DNA of 64,000 nucleotides from NCBI GenBank assembly GCA_036675505.1, contig JAKFEW010000046.1, positions 74,341-138,340 of the forward strand, written 5' to 3'. The position numbers were made by a program, and so were the translations under genes. Shown here piece by piece: positions 44,827 through 53,128 of this stretch (position 1 is the stretch's first letter; the number at the start of each line of letters is the position of its first letter). The notes under the pieces were generated by a model that did not search any database, was not told the DNA's origin, and saw only the letters and a list, made by a program, of their open reading frames with translations. The DNA comes from JAKFEW01 sp036675505 (lineage in GTDB: Bacteria; Cyanobacteriota; Sericytochromatia; S15B-MN24; JAQBPE01).

Positions 44827-45505
44827 CGAAGTCGTGCTCTGGCGCCATGGCGCGATCGTGCTCAACCAGACGATCGCCACCACCTGGGTCGTCATGGCCG
44901 GGCTCGCGCTCGGCGCATGGCTCGTGACGCGGCGGCTCACCGACGCGCCCACGATCACGCCCTGGCAAAACGCGCTCGAGATCGTGGTGCTGGGCATCCG
45001 CCGCCAGATCCGCGACGCCGGGCTCAGCCCCGCTGAGCGGTACCTGCCGTTCATCGGCACGCTGTTCCTCTTCATCGCGACGAGCGCGGCGCTCACGATC
45101 CTGCCGGGCTACCACGCGCCGACCGCCTCGCTCTCGACGACGACCGCGCTCGCGCTCGCCGTGTTCGTGGCGGTGCCGCTCTACGGCACCCGCGCGGGCG
45201 GCCTGCGAGGCTACCTGGCGCACTTCCTCGAGCCCTCGCCCTGGCTGTTGCCGCTCCATGTGCTGGAGGAGCTTTCCCGCACGCTGGCGCTCGCCGTGCG
45301 GCTCTTCGGCAACGCCATGAGCGGCGGCCTGATCGTCGCGATCCTGCTCGCGGTGGCGCCGTTCTTCTTCCCGGTGCTCATGAGCCTGCTCAAGCTCTTG
45401 ACCGGCACCGTGCAGGCCTACATCTTCGCCGTGCTCGCCACGGTCTACATCGCCGCCGCCGCGCGCGTCGCGCCCGGCCCAGCGGAAGAAGGGAGCGTGT
45501 CATGA
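44810..45505 (+). CDS. atpB: N-ATPase a subunit
   Basis: This 231-residue subunit forms the ion half-channels against the c-ring. About five or six membrane helices are visible. The essential Arg lies in ELSRTLALAVRLFGNAMSGG, where R-L-F-G-N is the family signature. The last helix region, LTGTVQAYIFAVLATVYI, holds the conserved Q-A-Y-I-F. Length is a little below the 260-270 of the E. coli subunit. The stop overlaps the start of atpE by four bases (ATGA). Confidence 0.93.
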   Translation: MHLSPDEVVLWRHGAIVLNQTIATTWVVMAGLALGAWLVTRRLTDAPTITPWQNALEIVVLGIRRQIRDAGLSPAERYLPFIGTLFLFIATSAALTILPGYHAPTASLSTTTALALAVFVAVPLYGTRAGGLRGYLAHFLEPSPWLLPLHVLEELSRTLALAVRLFGNAMSGGLIVAILLAVAPFFFPVLMSLLKLLTGTVQAYIFAVLATVYIAAAARVAPGPAEEGSVS

Positions 45506-45774
45506 CCGATGCCGCCTGGATCGCCGCCGTCTCGATCGCGACGGCGGGGCTCACCATGGGCATCGGCTCGATCGGCCCGGCCCTCGGGGAGGGCAAGGCG
45601 ATCGCCGCCGCCATGACCGCGATCGCCCAGCAGCCCGACGAGTCCGGCCCGATCACGCGGGCGCTCTTCATCGGCCTCGCGATGATCGAGTCCGTCGCGA
45701 TCTACTGCTTCGTCATCGCGATGATCCTGGTCTTCGCCAACCCGTTCTGGGCCCACTTCGCGCGGGCGGTCTAG
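45502..45774 (+). CDS. atpE: N-ATPase c subunit with Na+-binding residues
   Basis: This 90-residue hairpin protein forms the rotating ring. The first helix has GIGSIGPALGEGKAIAA, with Glu30 at the place of Gln32 in Ilyobacter tartaricus. The second helix has LAMIESVAIYCFVI, giving Glu63, Ser64 and Tyr68 at the places of Glu65, Ser66 and Tyr70. The E-S pair with Tyr, plus a second carboxylate in helix one, is the Na+ site pattern of N-ATPases. The polar loop is QQPDESGPITRAL. Confidence 0.95.
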   Translation: MTDAAWIAAVSIATAGLTMGIGSIGPALGEGKAIAAAMTAIAQQPDESGPITRALFIGLAMIESVAIYCFVIAMILVFANPFWAHFARAV

Positions 45775-45776
45775 CC

Positions 45777-46538
45777 GTGCTGATCGACTGGTTCACGGTC
45801 ACCGCCCAGCTGGTCAACTTCCTGATCCTCATCGCGCTGCTGCGGCACCTGCTCTACCGACCGATCCTCGCGGCGATGGCGCGCCGCGAGCAGCGCATCG
45901 CCGACGCCCTGAGGGAAGCCGATCGGCGCATGGCGGCGGCCGCGGGCGAGCAGGCGGCCTGGGCGGCGCGCAACCAGGTCATGGAGGCCGAGGCGGCCGC
46001 CCGCCGGCGCGCGCTCGAGGCCGAGCTCGTCCGCGAGCGCGAGGTGTTGACGAAGGACGCCGAGGCCCGCGTCCGGCGGCTGGAAACGCGCTGGCGGCGC
46101 GCCGTCGCCTCGCGTCGCACGGCGTTGGCGCGGTCGTTCGCCGAGCGCGCGCAAGCGGAGACCGTGGCCACGGCCCGCGCGGTGCTCGCCGACCTCGCCG
46201 ACACCACGCTCGAGGCCCGCATGGCCGGCGTCTTCCTCACGCGGCTGGCCAGCCTGGCGCCTGCCGACCGGCACCAGCTAGGCGAGGCGCTGGCCGCCGG
46301 CGCCACCGTCGTCAGCGCGGCGCCGCTGGCGGCCGATGCCCGCGCGGCGATCACGCGCGCGCTGGCCGAGCTCGGCGGACAGCCGCCCGCCTTCGCGACG
46401 GACGCGGCGCTGGTGGCCGGCATCGAGCTCGTGGCCGGTCCGTTGAAGCTCGGCTGGACGGTCGCCGAGCACCTCGAGCGCCTGGCCGCCCGCGCCGCCC
46501 AGGCGCTCGACGAGGTGACCGATGCCGACGCCGCCTGA
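45777..46538 (+). CDS. atpF: N-ATPase b subunit with delta-like C-terminus
   Basis: This 253-residue peripheral-stalk subunit starts with one membrane helix (VTAQLVNFLILIALLRHLLY) and the R-P-I-L-A-A-M-A-R-R-E-Q-R-I stalk segment, then a long Ala/Arg/Glu-rich coiled coil to about residue 170. Normal b subunits end near 160. The extra C-terminus (VVSAAPLAADARAAITRALA ... FATDAALVAGIELVAG ... TVAEHLERLAARA) follows the pattern of the C-terminal domain of the delta subunit. No separate atpH exists in the operon. The start is GTG at 45777. Confidence 0.88.
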   Translation: MLIDWFTVTAQLVNFLILIALLRHLLYRPILAAMARREQRIADALREADRRMAAAAGEQAAWAARNQVMEAEAAARRRALEAELVREREVLTKDAEARVRRLETRWRRAVASRRTALARSFAERAQAETVATARAVLADLADTTLEARMAGVFLTRLASLAPADRHQLGEALAAGATVVSAAPLAADARAAITRALAELGGQPPAFATDAALVAGIELVAGPLKLGWTVAEHLERLAARAAQALDEVTDADAA

Positions 46539-48057
46539 AGAAGCTGGCGTCCAGGCGGCGCTCGCGCGGGCCTTCGCCGCCCTGCGGATGGCCCGCGAGG
46601 AGGGCGCCGAGCTCGTCGCCAGCGAGCGCGGCCGCGTGACCGCCGTGACCAGCGGCATCGTGCGGGTCGCCGGGCTGCCGGGCGTCGGCGCCGAGGAGCT
46701 CGTCGCCTTCCCGCACGGCGCGTTCGGGCTGGCGCTCGACCTGGGGCGCGATGAGGTCGGCGTCGCCCTGCTCGACGCGCGCGCGCCGATCGCGGCGGGC
46801 GACGAGGCGACGCGTACCGGGCGGGTGGCCGACGTGCCGGTGGGCGACGGCGTGCTCGGCCGGGTGATCGATCCGCTCGGCCGGCCGCTCGACGGCGGCG
46901 GGCCGCTCGCGGCGCTGCGCCGCTGGCCGATCGAGCGGCCGGCGCCGGCGATCCTGGACCGCGCGCCGGTCATCGAGCCGCTCCAGACCGGCATCAAGGT
47001 GATCGACGCGCTCATCCCGATCGGCCGCGGGCAGCGCGAGCTCATCCTCGGCGATCGCCAGACCGGCAAGACGGCGATCGCGCTGGCGACGATCCTGAAC
47101 CAGCCCGACGACGTGGCCTGCGTCTACTGCGCGATCGGCCAGCGCGGGGCGGCCGTCGCGCGGGTGGTCGCCGTGTTGCGGGAGCATGGGGCGCTCGAAC
47201 GCACGGCCGTCGTGGTCGCGGCCGACGAAGACGCGCCCGGCCTGCGCTTCGTGGCGCCTTACGCGGCGACGGCGATCGCCGAGTTCTTCATGGAGGCCGG
47301 CCGCCCCGCCCTGATCGTCTACGACGACCTCACGCGCCATGCGCGGGCCTACCGCGAGCTCGCGCTCCTGCTGCGCCGGCCGCCGGGACGCGAGGCCTAT
47401 CCGGGCGACGTGTTCCACATCCACGCGCGGCTGCTCGAGCGCGCGACCAGGCTGCGCCCCGAGCGGGGCGGCGGCTCGCTCACGGCCTTGCCGATCGCCG
47501 AGACCGAGGCCGGGAACCTCGCGACCTACGTGCCCACCAACCTCATCTCGATCACGGACGGGCAGATCGTGCTCGCCACCGCCCAGTTCCAGCTCGGCCA
47601 GCTGCCGGCGGTCGACGTCGGGCTGTCCGTCTCGCGCGTGGGCGGCCAGGCCCAGCTGCCCGCTTACCACGCGATCACCGGTGACCTCAAACTCGCCCAC
47701 GCGCAGTTCGAGGAGCTCGAGCTCTTCGCGCGCTTCGGCACGCGCGTCGACGACGAGACGCGGCGCAGACTCGCCCACGGCCGGCGCCTGCGCCAGGTCC
47801 TGGCCCAGGCGGAGCGGGCGACCATGCCCGTGGTCGAGCAGATCGCCGTGCTCGACGCGCTGGTCGCCGGCCTGTTCGACGACGTCCCGGAGGCGCGCAT
47901 GGAGGCTGCGGAGCTGCAGGTGCGGCTGGCCGCGGCCGCGCTGCCACCCGCGGCGCGCCAGGCGCTGCTCGACGCGTCGATCGCGAGCGGCGACGCCCTG
48001 CGCGGGCTGCGCGCGGCCGCGGATGCGGCGCTCATCCCGTTCCGGGCGCCGGGCTGA
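46522..48057 (+). CDS. atpA: N-ATPase alpha subunit
   Basis: This 511-residue non-catalytic F1 subunit has GDRQTGKTAIALATILNQ (P-loop), VYCAIGQRGAAVARVVAVL, LIVYDDLTRHARAYRELALLL and RPPGREAYPGDVFHIHARLL. The arginine-finger region reads GLSVSRVGGQAQ. It begins inside the end of atpF and is followed by atpG ten bases after its stop. Length and motifs are those of the family. Confidence 0.96.
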   Translation: MPTPPEEAGVQAALARAFAALRMAREEGAELVASERGRVTAVTSGIVRVAGLPGVGAEELVAFPHGAFGLALDLGRDEVGVALLDARAPIAAGDEATRTGRVADVPVGDGVLGRVIDPLGRPLDGGGPLAALRRWPIERPAPAILDRAPVIEPLQTGIKVIDALIPIGRGQRELILGDRQTGKTAIALATILNQPDDVACVYCAIGQRGAAVARVVAVLREHGALERTAVVVAADEDAPGLRFVAPYAATAIAEFFMEAGRPALIVYDDLTRHARAYRELALLLRRPPGREAYPGDVFHIHARLLERATRLRPERGGGSLTALPIAETEAGNLATYVPTNLISITDGQIVLATAQFQLGQLPAVDVGLSVSRVGGQAQLPAYHAITGDLKLAHAQFEELELFARFGTRVDDETRRRLAHGRRLRQVLAQAERATMPVVEQIAVLDALVAGLFDDVPEARMEAAELQVRLAAAALPPAARQALLDASIASGDALRGLRAAADAALIPFRAPG

Positions 48058-48066
48058 GGCGGCGCG

Positions 48067-48957
48067 ATGGCTGACTCGCTCGAGCAAATCGGCCACCAGC
48101 TCCGCACCGCGGGCGATCTCCAGACCGTGGTCCGCGTCATGAAGGCGCACGCCGCCGCGGCCGTGGTGCCGTACCAGAAGGCCGTGGCCGCGCTCGACGC
48201 CTATGCGGCGGCGATCGCCCAGGGGCTCGGCGTGTGTCTGCGCGCGCAGCCGTCGCTGGCGGAGGCCCATCCCGGCCGCGCCGCGCGCGGAACCGCGGTG
48301 ATCGCGTTCGGCACGGACCGCGGCCTGGTCGGCACGCTGAACGACGTGATGGCCGACTTCGTCGCCTCGCGCGACGCCAGCTGGCCTGCGCCCGTGGAGA
48401 CCTGGGTGGTCGGGGAGCGCCTGCACGACCGGCTGGTCGCGGCCGGCCGCAGGCCACAGCCGCCCGCGACCGTCCCCGACTCGCCCGAGGGCATCACGCC
48501 GGCGATCGCGGCGTTGCTGGAGGCGATCGAGGCAGCACCCGGCTACCCGTTCGGCGCGATCGAGGTGGTGCATCACCGCCCCCTCGGCGGCGCGCGCCTG
48601 GATCCCCGCGCCGAGCGGCTCGTTCCGCTGGAAGGCGCCTGGCTCGAGGCGCTGCGGCGAGCGCCCTGGCCGACGCGCCAGGTGCCTGAGGCCCCGATCG
48701 GCGCCAGGCTCACCTATGAAGCGCTGGTGCGCGAGCACCTCTTCATCGCGCTGTTCCGCGCGTGCGCCGAGGCGATCGCGAGCGAGCACGTCAGCCGGCT
48801 CGCGGCCATGCTGCGCGCCGATCACAACATCCGCGAGCGGCTCGACGGCCTGCGGCTCGTCCACCTCCAGACCCGCCAGCGCGAGATCTCGGACGAGCTG
48901 TTCGACATCATCGCGGGCGTCACCGCGCTCGGCGACTCACCCCTCGAAGCCGAATAA
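48067..48957 (+). CDS. atpG: N-ATPase gamma subunit
   Basis: This 296-residue rotor-shaft subunit is a divergent gamma, as usual in N-ATPases. The N-terminal helix keeps the QIGHQLRTAGDLQTVVRVMKA pattern (I-x-x-x-x-T-x-x-I/L-x-x-x-M-K). The C-terminal helix has SRLAAMLRADHNIRERLDGL ... TRQREISDELFDIIAGVTAL, corresponding to N-R-x-R-Q-x-x-I-T-x-E-L-x-E-I-x-x-G. The last 21 bases overlap the convergent gene, and it closes the operon. Confidence 0.88.
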   Translation: MADSLEQIGHQLRTAGDLQTVVRVMKAHAAAAVVPYQKAVAALDAYAAAIAQGLGVCLRAQPSLAEAHPGRAARGTAVIAFGTDRGLVGTLNDVMADFVASRDASWPAPVETWVVGERLHDRLVAAGRRPQPPATVPDSPEGITPAIAALLEAIEAAPGYPFGAIEVVHHRPLGGARLDPRAERLVPLEGAWLEALRRAPWPTRQVPEAPIGARLTYEALVREHLFIALFRACAEAIASEHVSRLAAMLRADHNIRERLDGLRLVHLQTRQREISDELFDIIAGVTALGDSPLEAE

Positions 48958-50001
48958 CGAGGGATGCACGGGGTTCGTGCGCTCCTGGTAGATCCGGTAG
49001 TAGGTGTTCATCAGCGTCTTGCGCCGCGGGTCGCCGGCCTCGAAGGCCTCCACGTCGCGGAAGCTGGGCTGGGGGCTCACGAACGTGAGGCGGTGCGGGG
49101 CAGGCTGGCCATCCACCGTGACCGACCCGTCGCCGGCCACCACCACGCCGCTCGCGGGCGCGGGCTCCCACGAAGCGAGCGGCCGCACGGCGTGGCTGCC
49201 GCGCTCGACGCGCACGATCGGCCGGCCGTCCGCGCCCTTCTTCACGTCGTCCCACGGGCTCAGGTTGGCGCCGTAGTGCCACGAGGTGTACAGGAAAGCG
49301 GGCGCGAGTCGGCCCGTGGCGTCGGGCTTCAGGTAGACCGCCACCGTGCTCGAATCCTTGTCATGGTAAGACCCGGCCTTGTTGTCGACGTAGAACAAGC
49401 TATAGGTGACGACCGTGAACTCGCCTTTCCGCGCGACCGAGACCGCCCCCCGCAGCGGCTGTGCGCCGCCGATCACGCCGTGTTCGTAGCCCTTCACGTC
49501 GTCGTTCGGGGTCTGCGTGCCGTCGCCGTCCGGCAGGACCGGGAACGAGTCTTCCTTCCGGTGGAAGGCGATGGTGGGCAGGTAGGCGTACGGGTCGAAG
49601 CGGCCCTCCGGATCGCCCGGGTTCCGGATCGCGGCCGCGGTCCAACCGTCGTCGCGCTTCTGGATCCCCTGCACCTGCAGCGCGAGCTCGTGGCTGCCAG
49701 CGCCCTCGCGCAGCCGCCGGATGCCGTGCTTGCCGCCGTCCGATTTCCGGCACAGCCACTCGCCTGGCGACATGGCCGTGCGCACGGCCTCGACGAGGAG
49801 CCAGAACCCGGCGCGCGCCCGCTTGAACCAGCCCTCGTGCGGCCCGAAGTCGTACGGCTTCGCCACCCGCGTCTCAGGCTCGCCCACCACCCGCAGCCGG
49901 ACGTCCGCGGCGAAACCGGGCGCCGCCGCGATCGGCTTCGGCGTCGTTGGGACGATGGCGGGCTCCGGGAGGGCCCCGGCGTTCGGGATTCGTTCGATCA
50001 C
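48937..50001 (-). CDS. Vps62-like protein of unknown function
   Basis: This 354-residue protein has a C-terminal region recalling Vps62/DUF946 proteins of fungi, plants and bacteria: YLPTIAFHRKEDSFPV, then TVVTYSLFYVDNKAGSYHDK and FLYTSWHYGANLSPWDD. The VERGSHAVRPLASWEP box matches the G-S-H-A motif of that family. No signal peptide is seen in the N-terminal 60 residues, which are Pro/Ala-rich. The start is GTG at 50001 without a clear ribosome-binding site. Its 3' end overlaps atpG by 21 bases. The function is unknown. Confidence 0.6.
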   Translation of the reverse strand: MIERIPNAGALPEPAIVPTTPKPIAAAPGFAADVRLRVVGEPETRVAKPYDFGPHEGWFKRARAGFWLLVEAVRTAMSPGEWLCRKSDGGKHGIRRLREGAGSHELALQVQGIQKRDDGWTAAAIRNPGDPEGRFDPYAYLPTIAFHRKEDSFPVLPDGDGTQTPNDDVKGYEHGVIGGAQPLRGAVSVARKGEFTVVTYSLFYVDNKAGSYHDKDSSTVAVYLKPDATGRLAPAFLYTSWHYGANLSPWDDVKKGADGRPIVRVERGSHAVRPLASWEPAPASGVVVAGDGSVTVDGQPAPHRLTFVSPQPSFRDVEAFEAGDPRRKTLMNTYYRIYQERTNPVHPSLFGFEG

Positions 50002-50060
50002 GGCGCGGCTCAGGGGGATGCGAGGTAGTTGTACCCGCCGAGCGGGGGTCCAGGTCCGAT

Positions 50061-50089
50061 TTGTGCCCCCGCGGCCGTTGCGTTAGAAT
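50061..50089 (+). promoter_or_regulatory. Candidate sigma-70-type promoter of the cyclophilin gene
   Basis: TTGTGC at 50061-50066 and TAGAAT at 50084-50089 are spaced by 17 bases. Transcription would start near 50096, about 28 bases before the ATG at 50124. It is the best -35/-10 pair I found in the window. Confidence 0.5.
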
Positions 50090-50123
50090 GCCGGGGCATT
50101 TCGACCGAGAAGGAGAGAGCTTC

Positions 50124-50777
50124 ATGCCCGCGTTCCCCATCCGCGCCGCCCTCGCAGCCGTCGCCGCCGCGGCGTTCGTCACGGCCCCGGCCGTCGCCAA
50201 GCCGTCGCCCGCGAAGCCCGCGATGTCCACCAGCGGTGGCGCCATCTCGATCGCCGAAGTCGAGAAGGCCAGCGGCAAGAAGGTGCAGCTCGGCCGGACC
50301 GTCACGCTCAAGACCACGCGTGGCACGATCGAGATCACGCTCTTCCCGAAGGCCGCGCCGAAGACCGTCGAGAACTTCACCAAGCTCGTGAAGAAGGGGT
50401 TCTACGACGGCACCACCTTCCACCGCGTGATTCCCGGCTTCGTCTCGCAGGGCGGCGACCCGCTCTCGAAGAAGCTCAAGGCCGGCGACCCGCAGATTGG
50501 CACGGGCGGCCCTGGCTACGACATCCCGGACGAGCATGGCAACGGCCTCAAGCACTTGCCCGGCGCCGTGGCGATGGCCCACTCGTCGCTGCCCAATTCC
50601 GCGGGCAGCCAGTTCTACATCACCCACCGCCCGATCTCGCACCTCGACGGCGGTTACACGATCTTCGGCCATGTCACCAAGGGCTTCGACGTCGCGCTCA
50701 AGCTGACCCCGTCGGAGCGTGACGGCGCGCCGAACTCGGCCGCGCCGGACCGGATCATCAAGGCCACCATTCGTTAG
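50124..50777 (+). CDS. Exported cyclophilin-type peptidyl-prolyl isomerase
   Basis: This 217-residue protein has a signal peptide (IRAALAAVAAAAFVTAPAVAK) and a cyclophilin domain: VTLKTTRGTIEITLFPKAAP, TTFHRVIPGFVSQGGDP, the active-site GSQFYITHRPI, and YTIFGHVTKGFDV. It catalyses cis-trans isomerisation of Xaa-Pro bonds in exported proteins, fitting a cell with many Pro-rich surface lipoproteins. ATG at 50124 has AAGGAGAG upstream. It is a single gene with its own promoter. Confidence 0.92.
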   Translation: MPAFPIRAALAAVAAAAFVTAPAVAKPSPAKPAMSTSGGAISIAEVEKASGKKVQLGRTVTLKTTRGTIEITLFPKAAPKTVENFTKLVKKGFYDGTTFHRVIPGFVSQGGDPLSKKLKAGDPQIGTGGPGYDIPDEHGNGLKHLPGAVAMAHSSLPNSAGSQFYITHRPISHLDGGYTIFGHVTKGFDVALKLTPSERDGAPNSAAPDRIIKATIR

Positions 50778-50897
50778 CCCGAATTCCGTGATCATCCCGC
50801 CCGCTCGGGTGCCGGGTTTGTTAAGGGTCGATGAAATCACCGTTGAAATCGTCTTCGACCACGCAACCTGATCGACCGAGCAGGGCATAAGGGGAAT

Positions 50898-50920
50898 ACC
50901 GCCCGGCATCCCCGGGCGGT
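50898..50920 (+). terminator. 9-bp perfect hairpin between cyclophilin and C39-like genes
   Basis: ACCGCCCGG (50898-50906) pairs with CCGGGCGGT (50912-50920) over a five-base loop. No U-tract follows, so it may be an imperfect terminator of the cyclophilin gene or a leader hairpin of the next gene, whose ATG is 43 bases downstream. Confidence 0.4.
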
Positions 50921-50963
50921 CATCCAGCTCCGCTGGTTCCCTACGGTCATCTGGGAGAGGATA

Positions 50964-52154
50964 ATGGACGGTCTGACGGTCAATCGTGTGACGACGACGC
51001 CTGGCACCCGGCGTCCCAGCGCGCCCCAGGCAGCGGCGCCGGCTGGCGGCGCGCCGACCTCGGCCGACGAGTTGGCGCTGAGCAAGATCCGCCAGGCGGC
51101 CGAAGCCGCGGCGATCGCCACGCCCGCGGGCGGCGCCACGCCGCCCGGCGCTTCCGCCGACCAGCTGATCGCCGAAGTCAACGAGAAGCTCAAGACCGCG
51201 GAGGGCATCGACGCCAAGCGGCTCACCACTTTCGCCGCCGTGGTGGCTTCGACCGCCAGCGATCCTGCGGCCACCGCCATGCTGGCCCAGGCGCTGCGCA
51301 GCCCGAACGCCAACGAGGGCGCCGCCCGCCTGCACAAGTTGATTCTTCAAGGCGAAGAATCGACGCTGGCCCACCTGTACTACACCGCCGCGGTCGACGA
51401 CCCCGATGAGGGCGAGAAGCTGCACGAAGCCTTCCCGGGCAACGTCTTCAGCGCCGACCTGACCGGCGCGTCCGCGCTCGCCTCGACGATTCGCGAGATC
51501 TACGACCCGCAGAACTGCTTGCAGCACGACAGGCAGACCTGTGGCGCCGCCTCGGCCCAGATCATGATCGCGCGAGAAGCTCCTGACGAATACGTCCGGA
51601 TCGTGACGGGCCTGGCTTTCCACGGCCAGGTGACGCTCCAGAGTGGCCAGGTGCTGCAGCGCGAGCCCGACTGGCACGGCGGCCCGAACGATCAGCGCAC
51701 GGTCACCGGCATGCTGCTCCAGTCGTCATTCATGGAACTCGCCAACGGCGCGGACGATTACAACGCCTCGCAGGACACGACCGTGACCGCGGACCGCAGC
51801 GGAGGCCCCCGCAAGGGCCTGACCTCGGTCGAGATGGAGCTGCTGCTGACCTCTCTGGTCAACACCCCGACCACGAACCACCAGGTGAAGAATTTCGATC
51901 GCAACGCCGGGGGCTGGGTGCCCAAAGCCAACGTCGACCTGCGCGGGACCTACGCGAAGATCGACGAAATGACCGCGAAGGGCTGGTCGGTGCCCGTGTT
52001 GCTTTCCGTCCGCCCAGATCAGGAATTCGGCCACTATCAGCTCATCACCCGCATCGAGGGCGATACGGTCTACGGCCTGAACCCGTGGGGCCAGGAACAG
52101 CCGATGCCGCGCGACCTCTTCGAGAAGCGGCTGATCACGGCCTTCGTCCAGTAG
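50964..52154 (+). CDS. Putative C39-like (papain-fold) cysteine peptidase
   Basis: This 396-residue protein has a low-complexity, Ala/Pro-rich N-terminus (residues 1-65) and a helical middle. The C-terminal half carries a C39-type catalytic triad in order: Q187-x5-C193 in QHDRQTCGAASAQIMIA, H357 in EFGHYQLITRIEGD, and N373 in GLNPWGQEQP. The Q-x5-C-G, G-H and D/N-P-W pattern is that of peptidase_C39-like domains. There is no signal peptide or ABC transporter domain, unlike bacteriocin-processing C39 exporters. AGAGGAT lies upstream of ATG 50964. The role and target are unknown; a secreted effector is one possibility. Confidence 0.65.
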   Translation: MDGLTVNRVTTTPGTRRPSAPQAAAPAGGAPTSADELALSKIRQAAEAAAIATPAGGATPPGASADQLIAEVNEKLKTAEGIDAKRLTTFAAVVASTASDPAATAMLAQALRSPNANEGAARLHKLILQGEESTLAHLYYTAAVDDPDEGEKLHEAFPGNVFSADLTGASALASTIREIYDPQNCLQHDRQTCGAASAQIMIAREAPDEYVRIVTGLAFHGQVTLQSGQVLQREPDWHGGPNDQRTVTGMLLQSSFMELANGADDYNASQDTTVTADRSGGPRKGLTSVEMELLLTSLVNTPTTNHQVKNFDRNAGGWVPKANVDLRGTYAKIDEMTAKGWSVPVLLSVRPDQEFGHYQLITRIEGDTVYGLNPWGQEQPMPRDLFEKRLITAFVQ

Positions 52155-52227
52155 CCGCAAGCGGTCGCCGGGCGCGGGCCCGCCTGGTAAGATGGGGCAC
52201 CGATGCCGCCCCAGACCGGAGTGCCCG

Positions 52228-53121
52228 ATGCCCCTCAGCCCGCAGACCCTCACGTTCGGCAACCTGCCCCCCGAGCACAGCGACGCCGAGACCGCCAAGG
52301 CTGTCGTGATCCCGTTCCCCTACGAGGCCACCACGAGCTACCGCGGCGGCACGAAGGACGGACCGCAGGCCCTGCTCACGGCCTCCGCCCAGGTCGAGCT
52401 CTACGACGACGAGCTGGACTGGTCGCCTTACGAGGTGGGCATCGCGACCACCGCGCCGGTCTGGCCCTCGCGCCTCGACTACGAGACGCCGATGCGCCAG
52501 CTCGAAGGGGTGGTGGACGCGGCCTACGACAAGGGGCTCTTCCCGATCGTGCTGGGCGGCGAGCACGCCATTTCGGTCGCCTCGGTGCGGGCCGCGCTCA
52601 AGAGGTACCCCGACCTCGCCGTGCTGCAGATCGACGCCCATGCGGACCTGCGCGCGGAGTACGAGGACACCCCCCACTCGCATGCAAGCGCCATGGCCCG
52701 CCTCGTCGACCTGGGCACGCCGCTCGTTCAGGTCGGCATCCGGAACATCTCGGCGGAGGAGATGGCCTGGTGGCGAGAAAAGAAGCCCTCCACGATCTTC
52801 TGGGCGCGCGATTACTGCCGCGGCCGCCACACGGTCGACGAGGTCATCGCGGCGCTCGGCGATCGCCCGGTCTTCCTCACGATCGACCTCGACGGGCTCG
52901 ACCCCTCGATCCTGCCCGGCACCGGCACGCCAGAGCCCGGCGGCCTCGGCTGGTACGAGACCCTCGACTTGCTAAGGGCGCTCTTCACCCGGCGCAACGT
53001 CGTGGGCTGCGACGTGGTCGAGCTCGCGCCGATCGCCGGCGAGAACGTCTCCGAGTTCCTCGCAGCCAAGCTGGTCTACAAAATCGTCGGCTACAAGTTC
53101 GACCCGCGCCGCGGCGCCTGA
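52228..53121 (+). CDS. speB: Agmatinase / arginase-family ureohydrolase
   Basis: This 297-residue Mn2+ enzyme would hydrolyse agmatine to putrescine and urea, or a related guanidino compound. Metal-binding motifs are present: LGGEHAIS (His), IDAHADLR (Asp-x-His-x-Asp) and LTIDLDGLDPSILPGTGTPEPGG (two Asp). The N-terminal YEATTSYRGGTKDGPQAL is typical of agmatinases. No spermidine synthase is adjacent, which in many bacteria would support the agmatinase role, so arginase or another ureohydrolase remains possible. ATG at 52228; selA follows within eight bases. Confidence 0.85.
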   Translation: MPLSPQTLTFGNLPPEHSDAETAKAVVIPFPYEATTSYRGGTKDGPQALLTASAQVELYDDELDWSPYEVGIATTAPVWPSRLDYETPMRQLEGVVDAAYDKGLFPIVLGGEHAISVASVRAALKRYPDLAVLQIDAHADLRAEYEDTPHSHASAMARLVDLGTPLVQVGIRNISAEEMAWWREKKPSTIFWARDYCRGRHTVDEVIAALGDRPVFLTIDLDGLDPSILPGTGTPEPGGLGWYETLDLLRALFTRRNVVGCDVVELAPIAGENVSEFLAAKLVYKIVGYKFDPRRGA

Positions 53122-53128
53122 TGCCTGT

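Noticed and set aside
46351..48864. An 837-residue minus-strand open frame across atpA and atpG
   Set aside because: High-GC genes leave the opposite strand open; the plus strand encodes unmistakable ATPase subunits.
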